Assembly (NCBI GenBank): GCA_013397865.1
Contig: VZTI01001770.1
Span: 1,017,475 to 1,081,474 of the forward strand
Reading direction: 5' to 3'
DNA length: 64,000 bases
DNA from: Struthidea cinerea
Taxonomy: Eukaryota > Chordata > Aves > Passeriformes > Corcoracidae
Shown here: positions 11,201-23,759 of the stretch, piece by piece
Numbering within the stretch: the stretch's first letter is position 1
Layout of the letters: each line of letters opens with the position of its first letter
Position numbers and translations under genes: made by a program
Notes under the pieces: generated by a model
Seen by the model: the letters and a program-made list of their open reading frames with translations, nothing else
Database searches by the model: none
What the model was told of the DNA's origin: nothing

Positions 11201-13450
11201 TCAGGTTCAGACATTAAAAGGACAATAAAACTGCTTAGGAAGTGTTCTCTCCACTTAAGAAGCACGATGGAATTCACCAAACTTACTTCAGCCTCTGGGG
11301 AATCGCCAGGAATGTTAATAAACTGAAGTGGCTGAGGAGTCTATTAATTTTGGACAGCATTATTTATATTCTGATACTCTTTAGAAAGTTGCCCAGACAA
11401 AACTCCTCGCTGACTGATCTTGTGCACTGTTCCCAGCGCTCCAGTAGTTTTCCTTCTGCACCCTACCCTGGAATGGACTTTTGCCCCTGGAGATGAGAAG
11501 CCCTCTCCGCACCCTTACTCAGCTGTGTCCTGCCTGCTGGAGGGGTCTAAGCAAACATGCAATTTACGGAGCATTTTCCTCCAAATATACAGAAAACATG
11601 ACCCAGCCGCTTCCTCCAAGGCCTTTTTGCTTGGATAATCCTAGACAGACTGCTCCCAGGTGTGGGCATCCACATCCTGCCTTCAAGCCATGCAAAAATT
11701 GCCACCCTGCTGACGGAGCTCCACCTTATGAATTTCTATTTTTCATCTTTCCTGTTTGCTTGACAGACTGAAGGATTGAAACAAGCACGGGATTAGTGTT
11801 CAGTTTGTTTTAAAATGCTGCAAAAATTAATTTTGCTGGCATAGCACATGGCCCATGCTCCAGGGAGGGACACTGTGCTGCTGTCACCATTTTTGCCATG
11901 ACACTTTTACCACCGGCTGAGCAGGACTACATCCAATATCTCCTCTTCCTCTCAGCACAGCCTGAAAGTATCGCTAGCATCCTGTTGATCTGTGCTGGCT
12001 AACTGACAAAAAGCTGCACTGTCCATCCCCTCCATCAGGTTTCTCTGGTGCCATGGGGGCTTTAGATCAAACCAAGGCCATATAGTTTGTCCTGGAAATA
12101 TAGACACTGAATTTTCAACACGCATCCCTGTAGCAAAGTGTATTAAATACCACTGAGGGAGTATTAAACAGCTCCAGAAAAAACTGGCATTCTACCTAAT
12201 TTCTTTCTTTGTGTCTCAGGCAAGTAAATTATTAGGAATTTGCTATCAGAGAGCAAAACATTTCGATCTTCCACAAGATAATAGCAACGAGACGTGACAA
12301 CAACCATAATTTGTGCATTAGGAGAGATGGAAAGAGCTGTTTAAGGGTGTGACAGTGGCACATTTGCCATGGCAGAGTGTGACATTTTGTAAACCTGTGA
12401 CATGGCTCAGACTGTGCTGCGCTGCGATTGCTACACGTGCTCCTTTCCTCCTTTTCCCCATCTTGGCGGGGAAAGCAATTCCTACACCTTCAACTACAAA
12501 CCAAAATAAATGAGAGGGAGAGATTATTTGTGTTTGGTGTGTTCTGCTTCTCACCACTCTATAATTTCATCCAGTGGTGCTGCTCCACACAACTGATGTG
12601 ATTTGTTGGACTCTCTAGCAGCTAATGTTTTTATTTTGAAATTGTTATCTTATTGATTAGATTTTTCATATACTTCACATTTACTTGCTTCTATCTCTTC
12701 CAAAACACTTTCCACACTTCATTTTGTCCACAGTGCAGTTCTACTTACGTATATATTGTAACACATAATTTTATACAACATAGAATGAATGCAAAGTTCA
12801 TGGTCAATTTGAAAGATTAAAAGTAAGATTTAAATTCTCCTGGCTGAAAGTGACTTCTGAAAAAGTTAATTATTCCTCTTTATCTCAGACTTACCCCTTA
12901 AAGCTGTCTGCTAAATCACAAGAGATCTGAAAGGATTTCACTTTTCACTCCTGGCCACAGAATGGCACAGCAGAATTTTAAAAGCTCAAATAGTGTGTGA
13001 AACGTGAAGAGTTATTGCTACTATTTACAAAGTACCAGGAACAAGTCCTGCTTTCAATTATTTCTGAAGATACTCCACTGAGTCTGATCCCCATTGCCCT
13101 GCATAATATATACATTTAAATCTACACAAAGTGGGTTAGAAAGCACTCCTGGTCTGCTCTGCAAACATTTCAGCTTGAAGTGACACTGATAAAGAGCCAC
13201 AAGAGAGACACTTGTTTCTAAAAAAGATGCTTTAGGCTAACAGAAAATATTATCAATAAACCTTCTGTGTATTTGAGGAGGGGAAAAATAAGCTGTATTT
13301 CTAACGTGCCCTGTCAAGGCAGCTGGCTACAGTTCTCACTGGGTTTAATGGGATGTATTTGGTTTCTGCTGAAAACAGAGTGGAAATGGAACATCGGTTT
13401 CACAGAGTATGTTATTAACATCTCTTACCTGAGAGATTATTATCTCGTAT
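8241..13450. other. Non-coding stretch, no gene seen
   Basis: I see no gene, RNA or interspersed repeat that I can name. The simple sequences are a 12-base C run at 9460-9471 and a GA-rich patch at 9597-9613. At 10130-10160 a TTAATTATCCTGGTGACAG-type stretch resembles conserved non-coding DNA. Open frames such as 9136-9417 and 11057-11326 are short and uncorroborated. Confidence 0.5.
9460..9471. repeat. C homopolymer, 12 bases
   Basis: Twelve consecutive C (G on the other strand) in otherwise AT-rich DNA. Long C/G runs are rare in such a background and are prone to length error in sequencing, so the exact length is uncertain. Confidence 0.85.
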
Positions 13451-14152
13451 AATATGATTTTTGGAGCAGTATTAGCCCTGGAAAATCCCAGAGACATGCA
13501 GCTGTGGCTGGGAGAGGTTAAGCACAGTTGTACTCGGAGAGAGAGAGCAGAGGAGAAGGAAAAGTACCTGCTCAGATCCTCAGGGAGCTGCTGCCCTCAG
13601 GCCTTGGGCTCCCTACAGAGCAGGCTCAGGCCTCAGGTGGGCATGAGGAGAAGGACTGATCCTGAGAGCCACTTCCAGGCTGGACAGGCTGGAGCAGGGT
13701 GACCATCAGCCTGCTGGGGAGTCAGGGTGGAGAGAAGGGTCAGTGCTGGCTGAGGGTCACCCACAGGACTGCGGAGGGTGTCAGCACCGGGCATCGGCCG
13801 CAGGGTGCTCTGAGGAGTCCAGCGCCCACAGCTGGTTCCAGTGGGTCTGTCCAGCTCCAGAGGCTGTAAGAGCCAGCAGAACTGAGTCCTTTTGGGTGCT
13901 TGACCCTTGGGAACCCTCCTGCAGCACACTGTGTTGTGTCCTTACAAACGGTGTCAACTCCAACATACAAAGACCCCACGTTCCCACAGAGAAGGCAGGG
14001 GAAAGTTCTGTGGGATGTGCTGTGAGAATATCTGCTGCTCATACATGAGGTAAAAAAATACAGGGTTGAACGGGGGTTTTACAGCATTCTTATAAGAGAA
14101 CTTTGGAGGAGGAGGTTTGTGTCAGCTCTGTGACACGACCTTTGCAGCAGCC

Positions 14153-14180
14153 GATGGGCTGATTAGCTCAGCAGCCCATC
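14153..14180. repeat. 9-bp perfect inverted repeat with 10-nt loop
   Basis: GATGGGCTG (14153-14161) is the exact reverse complement of CAGCCCATC (14172-14180). The loop contains ATTAGCTCAG. The stem is GC-rich but too short for a microRNA precursor. It could simply be a cruciform-prone site or a chance palindrome. Confidence 0.8.
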
Positions 14181-14322
14181 AAAGCCTCACCGCTGCCACT
14201 GCCTCCCCCACATCCTTCCCCAGGGCTTTGCTGCTTTACTGCCAGTGAGTTTTGCAGTAACTCACAAGCCATTTGGGGTGACTGAATCCAGAATCCCTTC
14301 TCTTGTCTCTGCTTGCTCCCAG

Positions 14323-14389
14323 CAGAGCCTGCGGAGCCCGCACACCTTCCGCAGGCACCTCCCTGCTCCTGGGCACCCCAGGGCTGCAG
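14323..14389 (+). other. Exon-like segment with strong acceptor and donor (unproven)
   Basis: A long pyrimidine tract (from about 14294, ending TTGCTCCCAG at 14322) is followed by 67 bp. These end in GCTGCAG and the consensus donor GTGAGG at 14390-14395. All three frames are open through the segment, for example QSLRSPHTFRRHLPAPG in the first, but none resembles a known protein. The length is within the normal range of internal exons. It could be a coding exon, an untranslated or long non-coding RNA exon, or a chance pairing of splice signals in GC-rich DNA. Confidence 0.25.
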
Positions 14390-14640
14390 GTGAGGCCACC
14401 CAGCACTGTCTGGGCACTGGGAGGGATACCCCGGCACCTCCTGGAGCCACAGGAGGAGGAGGAGCCTGGAGCCTGGAGGAAAGGGAGCAGGATGGCTGCA
14501 GTGCTCACACCAGTCATCTCCATGCCCCAGCACCCGTGTCCATGGCAGAACAAGGGTTCTGGCACCTTGCACAGCATTAGGCAACACAAGAGCATCTCCT
14601 CCAGGATGAAATATTTCCACGTTCTCTAATTAGGTGTGGC

Positions 14641-17600
14641 CTAATAAATAAGTTAGAGCAGTACCGGATGTTAGAATGCAATCATGCTGCAACTAACAAT
14701 TTTTGTCAATCCTACAGGAAAAGAGGCAGCATTGTAAGTAAGTTGCACTCCCAGCACTGCCTGTTCCTCCCTCCTCCTGCACAAAAAACCAGGAATGCCT
14801 TCTGCCAAGAGAAATGGAATCAAATAGCTCCAGACATCTGTGAGCCTCGTAGTGGAGATTATTTTCCTGGAAATAAGACCATGGATTCCACAGAAAAGTA
14901 TTATTGCTTTTCACGTGATAGGATACCAACAACACAGCACTGAAACGATAAATACTAGAGATGGGGGAACTGCTTGCAATAGGGTGTTAAATGGATTCAT
15001 TTGGCCTCTTGGTTTTTCTTTGTTAATTCTTCATGAGCTGATTTGAACAAATACTACTTATTTGACCACTAATTCAAGCAAAGACGTTTCTATCTATAGA
15101 CCACTTGCGAATGATGCACTGCTACTGCTGCCTCACGGTGTAAACAATCACATAAATTATATATTATGAACTCTATTTCCTGATCAGAGACTCGCTGAAA
15201 ACAAAGATGAAGTGCACAAGAAGTGTCACATCCCTTGTGACCAAACTCCTGACAATCAAACACAGTGAGAATTCCCATCTCAGTGCAGCTGTGCTCATGT
15301 ATTCCCAGATTCTTGGTGCAAACACACCTTTGTATCAGTACAACTGGCTGGAACAACTCCCATTAACTTCCCAAATGATGAGTTTTTGGAGGACCACTTT
15401 CAAATAATATTACAACTGCAAATATAATGTGAAGTTTGTGACTACAGAATAAATCCTGCTCTATTAAAATAATAAACAAAAGTGACAGGATATTAAACTG
15501 AGTTTCCATGAAAACAATTCCCTGTGGTCTCCTGTGCGTGTTCCTCAGCTCAGAGCTTGATTAGACACTGCCATTGAGAGCAACCACGAGCTAAGAGCTC
15601 AGCCAGGGACGAGAGTAAGGAGTCCAATCCAATTTCACCCCAAATGATTTTTGTTTGCTCTTTGTTTGTTTGTGTTGGTTTTTTTCCAACTGCCAAACTC
15701 ACATGACTTCAACACAAAACTGCCAGAAGGTTTTTAATCTGTGAGACAGAGGCAGGAAAACTTAAACCAGTAAAAAGCCACAAAACCAAACACGAAAGCT
15801 GAAGTACAACCCAAAAAGGACTGAAACAGCCAACAAGCTGATCCTGTGCAGGTGATAAACTATAAGTAGATATAATAATTTAAAAACTGGTCTTCATAAT
15901 CCTTCATGTTTTGGCCCACAGAGCTTTTGCAGTCGCAAGGAATACTTGTGAAACACATTATCCATGGGAATATTCCATGTCTGTCCGTGTGGGGCTGTAA
16001 TGCTTTTGTCTCCTGCTGTATACAAATAAACACTTACGTACAAAAGAGATGAGGACAGCTTGTGAAAGAATAAGGAATGATCTCAGGCTTTACACTGACA
16101 CATTGTTCAGAGCTGTTATAAAACAAACTTCAAGAGTGTGAGGGAACTTAGTAGCTGCAGCCTCCCTAAGCCCTGAACTCAGCCTTTGGAGGTAAGACAG
16201 AACCTGGCAAACTGGGATGCCATAATTGTACTGCTGGGTGTACTTTATCCATCCTAATAATACACTTACATTGATGCCAGTCCCTAAGCAATAATCTCCA
16301 GACTCCACAGTCTCATATGCATAATTCAAGCACATGATTGAGATGACTGCAGATTTCCTGGGGGGAATATTTAGATTTAGGTTCAGTACTGCTCAACTTT
16401 GCAACAGACAGAACTAGTTTCTACACACATCAAAACACATGGTAAGCAACAAATTTCAGATTTATGGTGGGAGACACATTCATATCAGCATGACAGTAAA
16501 GCATTTATCCTGCAGCTGATTAGGTTCTTGATCCACTAGTGAACGAATCAAATTTCAAATCTGATCTAAAGCATTTTTACTCCTCCGTGTCCCTTTCTAT
16601 CTTTTAATAAGCATAGAAGTTTTCCACTTCCTGCTAGAGTTTTGATCATCTACCCCTGTATTGCAAGGAAAATCTCTTACTTTTGCATTTTAATATGTTT
16701 TTCATCTTTTGAGTAAAGTTATCACCTATTTTCAACCATTTTTATTCTTCATGTGAGTGTGGCCAGGATTTCTTTTAAAATGTCCAAGAATTAAATCAAT
16801 TAGCAGGTCTGGCCTGCTAGGAAATTCTTTCAGGATCTGGTACAGAGAACATAGCAAACACTGCAATAAACTTGAAAATTCTTTAAGGGGGTATCAACAA
16901 CAAACTAAAAACTTGCTGGTTTAGGCAACAGAGGATAGAGACACTGATGGAGAATTTCACCAACATGGTATGGTAAAAGTTATCAGCAACCCTACTGAGG
17001 GAAGCACAAAGTCAGGATTTCCTTTGCAAGAATAAATACGTGAAAATACCTGTTCTGTCTGTGTTTAGAGTTTTACCTCCCACGCTGGTGGACAGGAGAC
17101 ATTTCCCTCTCACAGAGCCTGTAAGTCATAGAAAGTGCAATTTCACCATAACAAGAATTCTTAAACTATCACAGATTCAGGCAAGAGCAGCAAATTTTTT
17201 AAAGGATTTACTTATGAAAGTCAAAGTAATTTATTTTGAGGACTGTAAATGTCTGCTCAGACTTCTGGCTGAACCTTGAGGCATTCTTTGATCTCCAGGG
17301 AAAGACAGAAGAGGCCAGGGATCAGCATGAGCTGGGGGCTGAAGCAGTGCTGGAGCTCGGGGATGTCACCCACACACTGCACTCCTGGCAGAGCCCCTTT
17401 CACCTCCGTGGGGTCTGGGAGAGCTGGAATACAAACCTCTGCCTTACAAACTCCACCTGGGATTGGTGACTCGCTACCTATCCCTTTGGACTGGGGGTCT
17501 GGGTTCAGCTGTTGGTTTTACTTACACATTGAACTGAATCCCCACAGCGCAGTGACAGAGGTTTGTCCCTCTGATCCAAGCCGTGTTCCACAGCTCTGCA

Positions 17601-18920
17601 TCATTCTGAGTCAGTAAAAGTAGCAATTCACTTGAGACTTTCACAGGCGTCACACTGACCCAAAGCAATCCCTTCAAGATTCTGTCAGCATTTGCAGCAT
17701 CCTTATTATTCAGCATTTTTGAGCTGCTAAATCTGGGAACAGCTGTGGATAGATGCTTGGAGGATTAGGCTGTACTTTGCTAATAAGACCTGACTGCAGC
17801 ATCTCAGGAAACAGTGAAAGTCATTCTATAAATAGTGAAGGTTTCTGTTACAAAATGCTTCTACATATATTAAATCAAGATGCCATAATTAAAGTAACCA
17901 TTTCAGAGGAATGGATAATAAGGAAAAAGTCATTAATAATCTCTTACCTCGTGCGGCTCTGGGAAAAGAATCTGATTGAGTCAAGCTAAAAATGCTCTGC
18001 AATTGAAACAAAACAGGTATATTTTCATTGGTTTAAAATAAATTACTGGTAGTGAAAATGATAAGGAAAATATACAAGTCTATTAGTAATACACACTGCT
18101 ATAGGTCTTCTAAGGTTTTTCTAAGCATATCACGGTGTTTTCATAATCACAATCAAAATAGCTGGTTAAGTGAGTAATGCAATGTAAATTACAGAATTAA
18201 CATGTTTCAACCATTTTCCTACAGATTTGGAATGGCTCTTTAAAGCATCTGAAGTGCCAGTGAAGCGCCAGGATTCTCTACAGTCAGTGACTGTCTGCTG
18301 TTTGCAATCAGTCTCCAATTTGTCCCTCTGCTTCCAATAAAATATTAATGTAATCAGATGGAATTATCCCCCTTACAGCCCCACGTGTGGTTTGGAGTCA
18401 GTGTTGTGTTTGCTACTGCTCAAAGTGGGTTCATGGTGCTCCAACGAAGCAAGAGATGCTGAGAGATCAAAAGGTGACCATTTAAAAATGATACTTGAAG
18501 CAGCATTTTTAAATACATCACGGCGTTATAGAGTGTCACTCTGTCCTAGGACACCATTCCTGAGATCCCAGAGGCTTCCTGGTGAAGGAGAATATTTGAC
18601 ACCCCCACCACAGTCTTCCTTTTGTCCAAACGGGGCTTCAACTGACAGCAATAAAGCTGGAAACCATGAACATCAAAAATCTGTAGAGAAATTAAGTTAC
18701 CTTACCAGCACAGTGGTGTAATTAGTCACAATTAGTGGAGCTATCAATTGTAAGTGATTAAAAATGAGGCTTAGATAAAGACGGTGAATTTGACTAAAAA
18801 TGCTTCCGTTAGAAAGATTTGACCTTCTTACCCATTAAATCGGAACATTAATCCGCAGATGAAAATCAAGTTACAATTGAACAGAGACAATTACATTTCA
18901 ATTTTGGTTGACAGTAAGCT
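14641..18920. other. Non-coding stretch, no gene seen
   Basis: No gene or nameable repeat is visible. The region is AT-rich with small open frames only; the largest, near 17276-17617, is uncorroborated. There are no simple repeats of note. TTAATTAA-type words are scattered without a tight cluster. Confidence 0.5.
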
Positions 18921-19065
18921 CAGGTTTCAAATCTAATACAGTTATTTTGTGACCTCGGGCACCTCATCTAAAGTCCTTTCCATCTCTAAATGAAGATAAT
19001 ACTTCCCTGCCTTTGTGAAGAGCTTTGAAACCTTGGCTGAATTGTTATTATTTATGTGTACAGCC
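18921..19065 (+). mobile_element. Ancient MIR/CORE-SINE relic
   Basis: The order of landmarks matches a MIR-type SINE. GGTTTCAAATC (18923-18933) is a degenerate tRNA-derived B box. It is followed by TGTGACCTCGGGCA (18949-18962), the characteristic 'gtgaccttgggca' CORE word. Then come a 'cctttccatctctaaatgaagataatac' stretch equivalent to the usual 'catctgtaaaatgggataata', then CTTCCCTGCCTTTGTGAAG and AGCTTTGAAA. The tail runs into TTGTTATTATTTATGTG. MIR relics are shared by amniotes and are normally very diverged in birds, which fits. The 3' boundary is approximate. Confidence 0.62.
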
Positions 19066-21980
19066 CTGAAAGCATAACTCAACAGGATGGCTGTGTTTGC
19101 ACATCTGAGCCTGGATGGTATTGTGAGCAAAATATTTACTCTCTCTGCACCCAAATAAATTTTGCTGCAAATATTGCAGTAGATGACTACTAACACTTCA
19201 CTTGCCTGCTTGTTTTTCCAAGAGAATCCTAAATAAAGCTCTGGATCCCACCAAAATGTATGTACTTGACTTTCATCACAGGAATCAATCCACTGAAATC
19301 CACAGGATTGGTCACATGTCTCTATTCAGGCTTAAGTGCACAGCAGCAGCACAATCACAACTTAAGGGAGCACCAAATATCAAACTCATTTTTAATCCAT
19401 GCAAAGTCAACACATCCTACACCAACCCCACCCCGATGCCTTTGTCCTCACATATCCCAGCTTGTCACACTCCCACCGAAGTCCTTGGATCAATGGCTAA
19501 TTAACTACACTGAGAGATGAAATACATGAATTTTTCATTCATTACAGATTGTGGCTGTCCCCTAAAGAATTGCCTGATCTCATCCTCTGGGGTTTTAAAG
19601 TGTTCAGCTTCATAAGTAAGAAAAGGAATGAAGTGTTGAGTAACAGCAGGGCTTGATAGATACAATTTAATAGTGATGACATCAGTGAATATGTTGTCTA
19701 ATTAAAAAGAGAAAAAAGGAAAGATTGGGAAAAAGAAAAGAAAAAATAAAGAAAGACTGGAAATGTAGAAGCATGAAAGAAAGAGTTCTCTTTCAGCCTC
19801 TACCCTACTAAGTTATTAAATTACCTCCCTCAAGCTCAGGAGCACTGCCCTGTTTCCAAGGGACAGCTCTACTCCAATTACCCTCCATGAGTGAGGGAAG
19901 GTGGCGGCAATTCAGCAGGGGAGCACAGGGCAGGAGAGCACATTCAGGGTTTCTCTGAGCAGTGTGACAGCACAGCCATGGGATCAGCACATCTGTGGAG
20001 CTGCACAAACACCAAGAGGCCTCTTGGTGAGGCACATTCCAGGGATGGAAGGAAGGCAAGTCACTCAGCCATTTCCTCTCATGCTAGAGACGGTGTGAAC
20101 AGCAGCTCCAACAATCTAAGGGACGAACTGTGCCAAGATGAAACATGGGGGTTCTTTTCCTTTTGGATTTTCTGCTTGCACAGTCCAGGCGCTGCTTCCC
20201 ACGCCAGCTGCAGACATGGCTCACACGCAAAATCACCACTGCAAGTGCCCCGCCAGGTAAACTGACTCAGCAGGCACCAGAGAGCCAGACTCGTAAAATG
20301 TGCCAATTCTCAAGCCCCTGACTCCCAGAGAAGCCAGGGAGCACAGCCCAGGTGCTGGAGTCCACAAACACCACTCTGGGTTGGTGCCTGAAGCTGGTGC
20401 AGGCTGACTTCTGTCGCAGAGGTCTGTGGTGAGACCAGTGCATTATCAGTTCTCACGTTTAGGAAAGATTTTCCTGTCTCCTGAACTGCCTGCGCCATTC
20501 TGAAAACAAGGATGAGGAGGTGTGCCTGCAGTACATCCGGCATCGCCACTGTTTGCTTGCTGTGACAGGAAGGGTTGGCACACAAATATCAGCCATCTCT
20601 GGGAGTGAGGTATTTTTCTCACCTCCTGAGAAGAGGATGGAATATCCCCTCCTCTAAAGAAAGTGATTGTTCTGTCATATTCTTAAGTCTTCTAGGTTGT
20701 GTTTTGTAGCCAGCAGCCAAAAAAAGCTCCAAAAGGAGTCTTCAGAAGTCAAATAAAAGCCAACGCGTACGTGAAGGTCGCACGCACGGTCACCAGGAGC
20801 AGCTGTATTTCTGCATTGCAGCTGAAACCAAGATTATGCTTCAGGTTTCCTCTGCAAGCCCCCAGGGAAAACATTGCTCACAGAGATGCAAAATTAAAAG
20901 TACAAGTACAATGGATTTCTTGCTCATTGGGTACGAAGGCCACAAACAACACCACTGCACTTGCACACAATAAATAGAAGTGTTTTCATTTAACGATGAC
21001 TCTGCTGTTACCAAGAACACCTTTAAAGCTTTCAAAATATATTTGCAAGATTTCCTCTTTTGCACTGGTATAAGCAAAAAGCAATGCAGAGCAAGCCAGT
21101 AACTGGCTGGAGCTCAGAGCAGAGCCAACATCATCTCTGGCAGAACCTTCTATCACTTACAAGGAGTGAATGACACATAGGCAAAATTAAAAGTATTACC
21201 TAGGAGGAAAAGACCTAAAAAGTAGCTCAGGGCTACAGAAAAAACCATAACTGTGTCAAAACAACAAGTCTGAAGGTAAATAAAAACATGCAATAGAAGC
21301 TCAACTCTAAAAATTGAATTTTTCAGTTTTTTCAGTTTCTTAAACTTCTCTGAAAGCCAGAGGAAAGCTGAAAGAGGGATGTGCTGCACCTCCAGCTTTC
21401 AGTCTGAACTGCCTGCAATGTATCTCCTGCTGAATTGGCCATGTTTATCTAAAACTGGGGTTCTAAGCTCATGACAAGATCATCTGCATTATTATGAGTC
21501 CCATGGAAAATCATCAGTCACGTTCCAGAGAGCTATATTAAAGTATAAATATGCTTAAAAATGTATATAGGTCAATACTTGGGGTTTTTTTGGTTGTGTT
21601 TTTTCCATGTGTGCATGTGCCAATATGCGAGGAAATACATGATTTTACTTCAGAAGTATTCCCTTTTTTCCAGAGCTACAGCAGAATGTCCTACATGGCT
21701 TCTAACTTTGTTTATCTGGAATTTATAGCAACATATATAAGACAACATTCAAAGCTTGGTAGCTGTGGCCAGATTCCAGCTTTTCATCAGTTAAATGAAG
21801 GGATGCAAACTTTGCCTTTTTTTTCTGGTGTTGTTTGTTCAACAGGAAATAAGATGAGAAGAGGTAGGGAAAATGGGTACAGAACGAGGCTCTGTTCTTT
21901 TTCACAGGAGAAAACTATTACCGAATATGCAACTTGAATTGCATGACTCCAATTACTTAGTACCTAAATTTCATCCATTT
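19066..21980. other. Non-coding stretch including an A-rich purine tract
   Basis: No gene is recognised. A purine-dominated tract (19694-19775) is listed separately. Overlapping open frames on both strands at 19.8-20.6 kb coincide with a mildly GC-richer patch and have no domain content that I can identify. Confidence 0.5.
19694..19775 (+). repeat. A-rich homopurine low-complexity tract
   Basis: About 80 bases are almost entirely A and G on this strand, built from AAAAAGA, GGAAAG and AAAGAAAG units with very few pyrimidines. Such tracts arise as degenerate GA or A-rich simple repeats. There is no clear periodicity. Confidence 0.7.
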
Positions 21981-21990
21981 TCTTTTGCAG

Positions 21991-22074
21991 AGTGATTTAA
22001 CTGAAGAACAACTCCCCTGGGATCATTCCCAGGCTGTTCAAATGTCTCTCCAGGTCACACCAAAGCGCACTTAA
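21991..22074 (+). other. Possible terminal coding exon (unproven)
   Basis: A near-ideal acceptor, with the pyrimidine-rich run TTTCATCCATTTTCTTTTG and CAG at 21988-21990, leads into 27 sense codons in phase 0. They read SDLTEEQLPWDHSQAVQMSL then QVTPKRT, followed by TAA at 22072-22074. The other two frames stop at once. The peptide is polar and protein-like, but I do not recognise it. No upstream exon or nearby poly(A) signal supports it. A 27-codon open run is not rare by chance, so this rests mainly on the acceptor. Confidence 0.2.
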
Positions 22075-22079
22075 GCAAG

Positions 22080-22270
22080 TAAAGTGACAATTACATGGGC
22101 TGTCATCAGGCAGAGCATCCGAGAGCCTCATTCTGGCAGCCTGTGGAGACGGCCAAATCTCTAAGTGAAGCCTGTGCCATTAAGTACATTCCAGTCCAGG
22201 ACAAGCAATGCTGTGGAGCCTGAGGGAGCTGTAGGGAAATGACCTCATACTTCTCTTTCTATGAATTATA
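22080..22270. promoter_or_regulatory. Candidate conserved element with MEIS/TGIF-type motif
   Basis: This repeat-free stretch carries TGACAATTACATGG and the word CTGTCATCA (22100-22108). On the minus strand that word reads TGATGACAG, the recognition sequence of TALE homeodomain factors of the MEIS/PREP/TGIF type. A TEAD-like ACATTCCAG word follows near 22187. The motifs are visible; regulatory function and conservation are inferred. Confidence 0.25.
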
Positions 22271-23724
22271 AGCACTGGTACTTCCCCGCTAGGTCTGTGC
22301 ACCGCGGACCATGAGAAGCAGAAATATTTGACTTTTGGATATTTAGCAGTGAGCTAGATTGAATACTTCTGCTCTGGGTAAGGCAGACATTTGTTCACAC
22401 TTGCTGAGCACATTACTGTATTTTCCACATGTGCAGCATGTGAATTACCTGCGAAACCAACTCAGACCAGCTCCCTGCAGCCAAGCAAGAACGTCAAAGT
22501 AAGTGATGTGCAGATGTTGTTTTCTCACCCAAACACCCACTGCCCCTCATACTCCGTCTCCCTTCTCACACATGGCTTTTTTACTGTATTTCCCTCAAAA
22601 TCTTTCCTTTCCCCCAATTATCCCTGCCTCTATCCCTTATTCTTCACAGGCTATTTGAAGACCTAATCCTATTTTAAACAAGGTAACAGTTATCCAAGGT
22701 GCATCTTACCTGAGTATACCCCATGTGCTCCCATTTACTAATAGATTCCAGCTACTCCCCTGCAGGGAGTAAAGAAAATACCCCACACAGCTAACAAAGA
22801 GGAGCTCCTCTGGCTTTTTTTCTCTTCTTGTCACGAACATTTCTGTTAGTCTTTATTTATAACAAACCTCAAATAATATTAAATTATACAACTAGAGAGA
22901 CTTCTTAAAATACAGCTATACAAAAGGTCCCACTTCAACCCTAAAATGCAGGGAGTTAGGAATGTTAAACAACCAAAATAAAGACAAAAGAAAAACAGAA
23001 ATCTGCAAATTGTCAGGAAAAAAAAGAAAAAAAGGCTGGCAGGTGGCACGTGTAAAAACTTTCTAAGGTTTACAGTATAGTGAAAGAGATTCTGGAACAC
23101 TTCAAGACGAAGCACTGTTATTTGAGATGAACGAAAGTGAAACATTTTGTTGTTTTCCCTGAAATTGCACTGGTGTCTAAGGAGTGGTGCACTTTGACTT
23201 CAGAGGTATCTGTAACCCCCTCCCTCCTCACGTGGCTCTGTGCAGGCCATCAGAGGCAGGCTGGTTTCTGCAGGTCAGTTGTAAAGTCTGTGACAGAAAC
23301 AGAAGACTGGAGTTGAGGTGAAGCTGTGCAGTTGTGCTTTAGACCCTCCCAGCATCCATATTCAGGGTGAAAGCAAACTCGGGTGTCAGGCCAGGCCCAC
23401 TCTGTGAAGCTGCACAGGAAAAGGAGGACTTAGACTTAGCAAACCATTTCTGCAGGAGACTGCTTTACGTTTCAGCAGCATTCGGATTCACAGGGGATTG
23501 CATAGTGGGGCTGCATGTTTAGCTATAGAGGCATATGCTGGATGCTTTATGGACATAAAGTCAGAATCCCTCAGCTGTGCCTCAGGAGAAGGGTTGCAAC
23601 GGCCCAAGAAACATATCTGGAAGCGCACAGAAGTTACTCATTTGTCATATCTTTCTCCTGCACCAAAATCACTCAGAAAAAAGCAGCAAACAGCAGTGAA
23701 TGAAAAGAAACCCTGTTTCTACAG

Positions 23725-23759
23725 GCTGATTTTAAGTCACGGGTTCATCGCCTCTGCAG
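23725..23759 (+). other. 35-nt microexon-like segment (unproven)
   Basis: The acceptor CCCTGTTTCTACAG (ending 23724) and the consensus donor CAG/GTAAGG (cut after 23759) enclose 35 bp that contain two CpG dinucleotides. It reads ADFKSRVHRLC in one open frame. A long plus-strand open frame (23498-23908) spans it, so splicing would not be needed to keep the frame open. It may be a coincidence of splice words. Confidence 0.15.

Larger units (their letters stand above)
13451..14640. other. GC-richer block with dense overlapping open frames
   Basis: Compared with its surroundings this kilobase is clearly richer in G and C, and it carries open frames on both strands in most phases. That is what stop-codon depletion by GC content produces. 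None of the translations is recognisable. It contains a GA run (13537-13547), a hairpin (14153-14180) and a short exon-like segment (14323-14389), each listed separately. A regulatory element or exons of an unrecognised transcript are possible. Confidence 0.4.
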
